NCBI GenBank assembly: GCA_964569765.1 | Contig: CAZMVY010000223.1 | Location: 1-7,815 of the forward strand | Source: CAZMVY01 sp964569765 | GTDB lineage: Bacteria > Planctomycetota > Phycisphaerae > UBA1845 > PWPN01 | Length of the DNA: 7,815 nt | Direction of reading: 5' to 3' | Part shown: piece after piece, positions 4,239-7,815 of the stretch | Layout of the letters: every line of letters begins with the position of its first letter | Numbering within the stretch: position 1 is the first letter of the stretch | The notes under the pieces: model-generated | What the model saw: only the letters and a program-made list of their open reading frames with translations | What the model was told of the DNA's origin: nothing | Databases searched by the model: none | Position numbers and translations under genes: made by a program

Positions 4239-5468
4239 ATGACACGCGAAACCAAAGTGGGATTGATTGTGGGTTTGGGTTTTATCGTAGTCTTCGCCGT
4301 CATCCTGTCACACAAAGGCGGGCAGCCGCGAGCGACCGGAACGGGCGACCTGGGCCCGCTGGTAGACGCGAGCCCCCGGCCAACCGGACCATCCGAGGGC
4401 AGTCGGAATCGCATCCAGCATCCCGGTACCACGGGTGCCCCGCGAAACGATACGCGCGGCCCGGGCAACGCGAGCCCCGCCGCCGGCGGTAATGCGCGTC
4501 CGCAACCGGGTACGCCCGAAATCCGGGTGGAACCGCCGAAGAGCCTGACGGGCACCGAAGCGCCAAGCGTCCCCTCGCCGACGGCGCAACCCGCTGGCGG
4601 CAAGACGCATGTGCCGCTGCCGGAGATGCCGGGCAAGGGGCAGGCGGACCGCGGCAGCGAGGCGCTTTCCCCTTCGCTGAAGACCTGGCTTGACGAATCG
4701 CCGAATAAGACTGAGCCGGATGCGGATCGGATGGGAGCCACGGCAAGACGTACGGCTCCCCCTGTAGCCGCACCCGCACCGCCGCCTGCGCCGGAAGTGA
4801 AGCCGGCTGCTCCCGCACCGCGCGGGGCGGAGCCGGCCCCGACCTCGGTGGAGCCGGCGACGGAGCCGAAACCCCGGATCAAGCAGGAGTACATCGTCAA
4901 GAAGGGTGAAACGCTGACCCGAATCGCTCAGAGCGTGTACGGAAAGGGGACGCCGCGTGAAGTCGAGGCCATCATGAAGGCCAACCGCAAAGAGGTTCCG
5001 GACGCCAAACGGATTCGCGCGGGCGCCAAGCTGGTTATCCCGGAATTGCCGGACGGCCAGTTCGAGGCGGCCACGTTCCCACCGTCAAAGACCAATGCCT
5101 CCCCGCCGGCTCAGATCGCACTGGTCACGCCGTCCGCGGGGTCGGGCCCGGAAACGAAAGAGCCCAAGGAGGATCAGACGGCCAAGACGGCAAAAGACAC
5201 CAAGGCAGCCGCAACTCCCCGGGAAGGCAAAGAGGCCAACGGAGCATCGGATAAGCCGGAAAAGCTGGACAAGTCGTCGAACTGGCGCTGGTACACAGTG
5301 CAGGAAGGCGAGACCCTCGCCGGGATCGCCCGCAAGCATCTTGGCAGCGCGGATCGTTGGAAGGAGATCGCGGAGTTGAATAAGGGCCGATTCCGGGATC
5401 CCATGCGTGTGCCGGCCGGCGCGAAGATCAAGTTGCCGTCGCAGATCGCGGGCCTTTCGAGGTTGTGA
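4239..5468 (+). CDS. Membrane-anchored protein with two LysM domains
   Basis: 409 residues from ATG 4239, with GGAGG (4229-4233) 5 nt upstream; the in-frame GTG at 4215 has no such site. Order of parts: short cytoplasmic N-tail (MTRETK), one transmembrane helix at about 7-24 (VGLIVGLGFIVVFAVILS), a long low-complexity Pro/Ala/Gly-rich linker to about 215, LysM 1 at about 217-268 (YIVKKGETLTRIAQSVYG... ending AKLVIPEL), a second Lys/Glu/Ala-rich linker (about 280-345), and LysM 2 at about 351-400 (YTVQEGETLAGIARKHLG... ending AKIKLP). LysM domains bind N-acetylglucosamine-containing glycans such as peptidoglycan. No peptidase or amidase domain follows, so it is more likely a wall-binding scaffold than an enzyme. 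Its place between rsmH and ftsL, with 20 nt between its stop codon and the next start, suggests a role with the septal or lateral wall synthesis complex. That role is inferred; the domain calls are firm. Confidence 0.88.
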   Translation: MTRETKVGLIVGLGFIVVFAVILSHKGGQPRATGTGDLGPLVDASPRPTGPSEGSRNRIQHPGTTGAPRNDTRGPGNASPAAGGNARPQPGTPEIRVEPPKSLTGTEAPSVPSPTAQPAGGKTHVPLPEMPGKGQADRGSEALSPSLKTWLDESPNKTEPDADRMGATARRTAPPVAAPAPPPAPEVKPAAPAPRGAEPAPTSVEPATEPKPRIKQEYIVKKGETLTRIAQSVYGKGTPREVEAIMKANRKEVPDAKRIRAGAKLVIPELPDGQFEAATFPPSKTNASPPAQIALVTPSAGSGPETKEPKEDQTAKTAKDTKAAATPREGKEANGASDKPEKLDKSSNWRWYTVQEGETLAGIARKHLGSADRWKEIAELNKGRFRDPMRVPAGAKIKLPSQIAGLSRL

Positions 5469-5487
5469 CGACCGGGCGGAGCCTCGC

Positions 5488-5772
5488 ATGACGATACCGC
5501 GGTTCACAGGGCTGTTGGTCCTGTTCGGGGCGCTGGGGATCGCCGTCGTGGTTCTGCGGGCGGACCAGGTTCGCCGCTCGAACCACATTCAACAGCTTCA
5601 GTTCGAGCAGATCGCGCTTCGCCAGGTCATCTGGACCAAGGAGATGGAGATCGCCCGGCTTCGCAGTCCCCAGATGATCCGCGATCGGACGAGCCGGTTG
5701 GCGATCCCGCTGGTGCCGCCCTACGAGGAAAAGAGCGTTTTGCCGCAGGAAGAGGCGTGGGTGGCGGAGTAG
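5488..5772 (+). CDS. ftsL: FtsL-like bitopic cell division protein
   Basis: 94 residues from ATG 5488 with GGAG (5478-5481) 6 nt upstream. The open frame extends further 5' but only by overlapping the LysM gene. A short N-tail is followed by one transmembrane helix (about 6-23) and then a periplasmic helical, heptad-like stretch (about 27-60: QQLQFEQIALRQVIWTKEME and on to IARLRS). The closing PQMIRDRTSRLAIPLVPP resembles the end of FtsL/DivIC proteins, where the coil is followed by a short conserved segment. FtsL has weak sequence conservation, so the call rests on topology, size and position directly before ftsI as in the classical cluster. In known systems FtsL pairs with FtsB and activates the FtsW-FtsI synthase. 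FtsB-like is the main alternative. Confidence 0.75.
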   Translation: MTIPRFTGLLVLFGALGIAVVVLRADQVRRSNHIQQLQFEQIALRQVIWTKEMEIARLRSPQMIRDRTSRLAIPLVPPYEEKSVLPQEEAWVAE

Positions 5773-5872
5773 CGGCGGGTCGGGGCCCGTCGCGGGAAGG
5801 AAACAAAGGCATCCGGGAGGGGCGGCCGGCCTTCGCCCGGGTCCGGTCGAATGAGTCGCAGAGGGATCGCAC

Positions 5873-7729
5873 ATGCCGGTACGCACGCGGCCCCAAGCCG
5901 CTTCGACCACGTTGCATTCGCGCGCGGGAACCCAGCTTCGCGGACAATTCATGCTGGCTCTGGCGGCGGCGTGTCTGCTCGCGCTGGTGGGTCGGCTGTG
6001 CTACATCAATGGGGTGCTGGCGGTGGAAGGGCAGCGGCTTGCGAGTTACCTGGCGGAGCAGCAGCGGACCAAGGTGCCGATCCGAGCCCGTCGGGGCGAA
6101 ATCCTCGACGCTGCCGGCCGTGTTCTGGCTGGCAGCCAGGAATGCCCCAGCATCTTCGCGGACCCGAGTATGATCCAGGACCCCGGGTTCATCAGCGAGA
6201 AACTGGCCCCGATGCTGGGCATGCAACGGGAACAACTCCGGGCGCAACTGCTCGAGGCCGCCGCGGCCGGCAAGCGCTTCGTCTGGATCCAGCGTCGCGC
6301 CGGTTTTCCGGAGGGCCGCGCGGTGGAGGAGTTCATCCGCGACCAGAAGGTCGTCGGAGTCGGGGTGATCAACGAGCCGTACCGGCGATACCCCATGAAC
6401 ACGGTGGCGGCGCACGTCATCGGTTTCGTCGACATTGACGACAAGGGCCTGGAAGGCATTGAGCGGCGCTACGACTCCCTGCTGCGGGGCACACCCGGAT
6501 CGCTTACGGTTTACTGCGACGCGGCGCGGCGGCCGATGTGGTCGGCTTCGGACAGCGACGGCTTTGTTCCGCCTCGCAACGGTATGAGCATCCGACTTAC
6601 GATCGACGTGGCGATCCAGGAAGCCCTCGAGGCCCAGGTAGCGGGGGCCGTTGAGCATTTCAAAGCCGTCAGCGGCGTGGGACTCGTGATGAACCCGAAG
6701 ACGGGCGACGTCCTGGCGATGGCGAGCGTACCGACGTACGATCCGAACAAGCCCACCGCCAGTCCGCCGGATGCTCGCCGCAACCGCGTGCTGACCGATC
6801 CCGCGGAGCCCGGCAGCACGTTCAAGCCGTTTACGGCTGCCGCGGCGCTTGCGGAGAAGGCCGTCCGGCCGGGTGAAACGATCTTCTGCCACAACGGGAC
6901 GTATGTGGTCGGGGCCCGCCGGCTCAGCGACGCGCACCCGTACGGCGACCTGACGTTCGAGGGCGTCGTCATCAAGTCGAGCAATATCGGTATGGCGATC
7001 ATCGGGCAGCGTCTCGGCAATGCGAAGCTGCACCAGTATCTTTCCTCGCCGGCGGGCTTCGGATTCGGCTCGCCGACGGGGATCGAACTGGACGGCGAGG
7101 ATGCGGGCATCCTGCTGCCGCTGCGGAAGTGGACGTCGTTTTCCACGATGTCCGTGCCCATGGGCCAGGAAGTGGCCGTTACGCCGCTTCAACTGGCCAC
7201 GGGCTTCTGCACGATCATCAACGGCGGGAAATACGTGCGGCCGCGGATCGTGCGGGCGGTCATCGATCCTTGCGGCGAGGTGGTGCAGGAGTTCACCGGG
7301 CCGCAGGTGGTTCGCCAGGTCATTCCGCCCGACGTTGCGGAGTACATGACCAAGACGGTGCTGGTCGGCGTGGTAAACGAGGGCACCGGCATGAAGGCCC
7401 AACTGGAGAACTACCAGGTCCTGGGCAAGACGGGGACGGCGCAGATCGCAAGAAAGGACGGACACGGGTATCTGCCGGACGCATTTACGAGTTCGTTCGT
7501 AGGCGCGGCACCGGCTTCGGATCCCGCCGTGGTGGTTCTGGTGATGATCCGGCAGCCGAAGAAGGGCATCGGACATTTCGGCGGCACGGTGGCAGCGCCG
7601 GCGGTGCGGGAAGTGCTGCGCCGGACGCTGGCATACCTGGGGGTTCCGCCGGACAAGAAGCCGCCGGCCGGAGACGTGCGGCAGGCCCGCGGCGGGGCGG
7701 CCCGGAAGCTCTCCGTGCCGGAGTGGTAA
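5873..7729 (+). CDS. ftsI: FtsI-type class B penicillin-binding protein (septal D,D-transpeptidase)
   Basis: 618 residues, similar to FtsI of other bacteria. It cross-links peptide stems of peptidoglycan on the outer face of the cytoplasmic membrane, normally with the glycosyltransferase FtsW. Order of parts: cytoplasmic tail 1-23, transmembrane anchor about 24-44, dimerisation/pedestal domain about 65-235 starting with RRGEILDAAGRVLA (73-86), transpeptidase domain about 265-585. The active-site motifs are complete: S315-TFK-318 in PGSTFKPF, S369-S-N371, and K519-TGTA-523. No PASTA repeats are seen. ATG 5873 is the first start after an in-frame TGA (5852-5854) and has AGAGGG (5860-5865) 7 nt upstream. 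It follows ftsL after 100 bp. A PBP2/SpoVD-like paralogue cannot be excluded by motifs alone, but ftsL before it supports FtsI. In the classical order murE would follow. Confidence 0.95.
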   Translation: MPVRTRPQAASTTLHSRAGTQLRGQFMLALAAACLLALVGRLCYINGVLAVEGQRLASYLAEQQRTKVPIRARRGEILDAAGRVLAGSQECPSIFADPSMIQDPGFISEKLAPMLGMQREQLRAQLLEAAAAGKRFVWIQRRAGFPEGRAVEEFIRDQKVVGVGVINEPYRRYPMNTVAAHVIGFVDIDDKGLEGIERRYDSLLRGTPGSLTVYCDAARRPMWSASDSDGFVPPRNGMSIRLTIDVAIQEALEAQVAGAVEHFKAVSGVGLVMNPKTGDVLAMASVPTYDPNKPTASPPDARRNRVLTDPAEPGSTFKPFTAAAALAEKAVRPGETIFCHNGTYVVGARRLSDAHPYGDLTFEGVVIKSSNIGMAIIGQRLGNAKLHQYLSSPAGFGFGSPTGIELDGEDAGILLPLRKWTSFSTMSVPMGQEVAVTPLQLATGFCTIINGGKYVRPRIVRAVIDPCGEVVQEFTGPQVVRQVIPPDVAEYMTKTVLVGVVNEGTGMKAQLENYQVLGKTGTAQIARKDGHGYLPDAFTSSFVGAAPASDPAVVVLVMIRQPKKGIGHFGGTVAAPAVREVLRRTLAYLGVPPDKKPPAGDVRQARGGAARKLSVPEW

Positions 7730-7815
7730 TTGGCCATGCCGACGGCGGGCGTGACGAGAGACACGCCCCCGGTGTGCTCGCGCCGCCGGCGCGGATCGCG
7801 GACGCGACGGCGGGG
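7730..7815 (+). other. Window end, start of next gene unresolved
   Basis: Two frames stay open to the edge. One starts at ATG 7736 and gives an Arg-rich product typical of a shadow frame. The other could start at GTG 7774 (or GTG 7723, overlapping the ftsI end) and reads VLAPPARIADATAG, a more protein-like composition. No clear Shine-Dalgarno or family motif decides. The classical cluster order predicts murE here, but nothing visible confirms it. Confidence 0.25.

Noticed and set aside
5773..5872. Possible regulatory site in the ftsL-ftsI gap (GGCCGGCC, GGGCG/CGCCC stem at 5820-5838)
   Set aside because: Short GC-only dyads are expected by chance at this base composition, and no promoter hexamers accompany them.
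5627..7576. Minus-strand open frame of 649 codons opposite ftsL/ftsI
   Set aside because: Arg/His-rich composition and no motifs. The + strand holds complete FtsI catalytic motifs, so this is a codon-bias artefact.
1..7815. CRISPR array, insertion sequence, tRNA or attachment site
   Set aside because: No regular direct-repeat array, transposase-like frame, cloverleaf or terminal repeats were found.

Overview
The window is a high-GC bacterial segment with all recognised genes on the + strand. It carries the front end of a division and cell wall (dcw) cluster preceded by a secreted protein gene. The likely source is a planctomycete, perhaps of the Phycisphaerae type. This is inferred from the secreted protein, whose C-terminus has two calcium-loop (dockerin-like) repeats ending in a 'FxxCxNGPN' pattern that I associate with that phylum, and from the unusual gene order. 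Nothing in the window gives a formal taxonomic marker.

Layout. 1-167: upstream region with an inverted repeat and a good -10 box. 168-1757: exported bilobed aspartyl-protease-like protein with a dockerin-like tail. 1758-2174: gene-free stretch with GC-rich stem-loops just after that gene, then two candidate promoters for the cluster. One has its -35 box inside the loop of a perfect 10-bp inverted repeat; the other has TGG(G) repeats that could be MraZ boxes. 2175-2654: mraZ. 2655-3239: long gap with strong RNA hairpins and a possible 70-residue small gene. 3240-4169: rsmH. 4239-5468: membrane-anchored protein with two LysM domains. 5488-5772: FtsL-like bitopic coiled-coil protein. 5873-7729: ftsI-type class B penicillin-binding protein. 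7730-7815: unresolved start of whatever follows.

How it fits together. mraZ, rsmH, ftsL and ftsI stand in the classical dcw order. MraZ is the cluster's transcriptional regulator, RsmH methylates 16S rRNA, and FtsL and FtsI are parts of the septal peptidoglycan synthase complex. The LysM protein sits between rsmH and ftsL, where the textbook cluster has nothing, and its architecture suggests a periplasmic peptidoglycan-binding partner of that machinery. Planctomycetes are known to lack FtsZ, so a retained FtsL/FtsI pair with a LysM partner is of interest, although this window cannot show whether ftsZ is absent.

The most unusual material is non-coding. A 14-bp sequence is repeated exactly upstream of both the protease promoter and the mraZ promoter. 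Between mraZ and rsmH there is a run of hairpins, several with GGA-containing apical loops, and the last one contains the rsmH ribosome binding site. This suggests post-transcriptional control of rsmH, and possibly a structured RNA. These are readings by eye without folding or homology searches.
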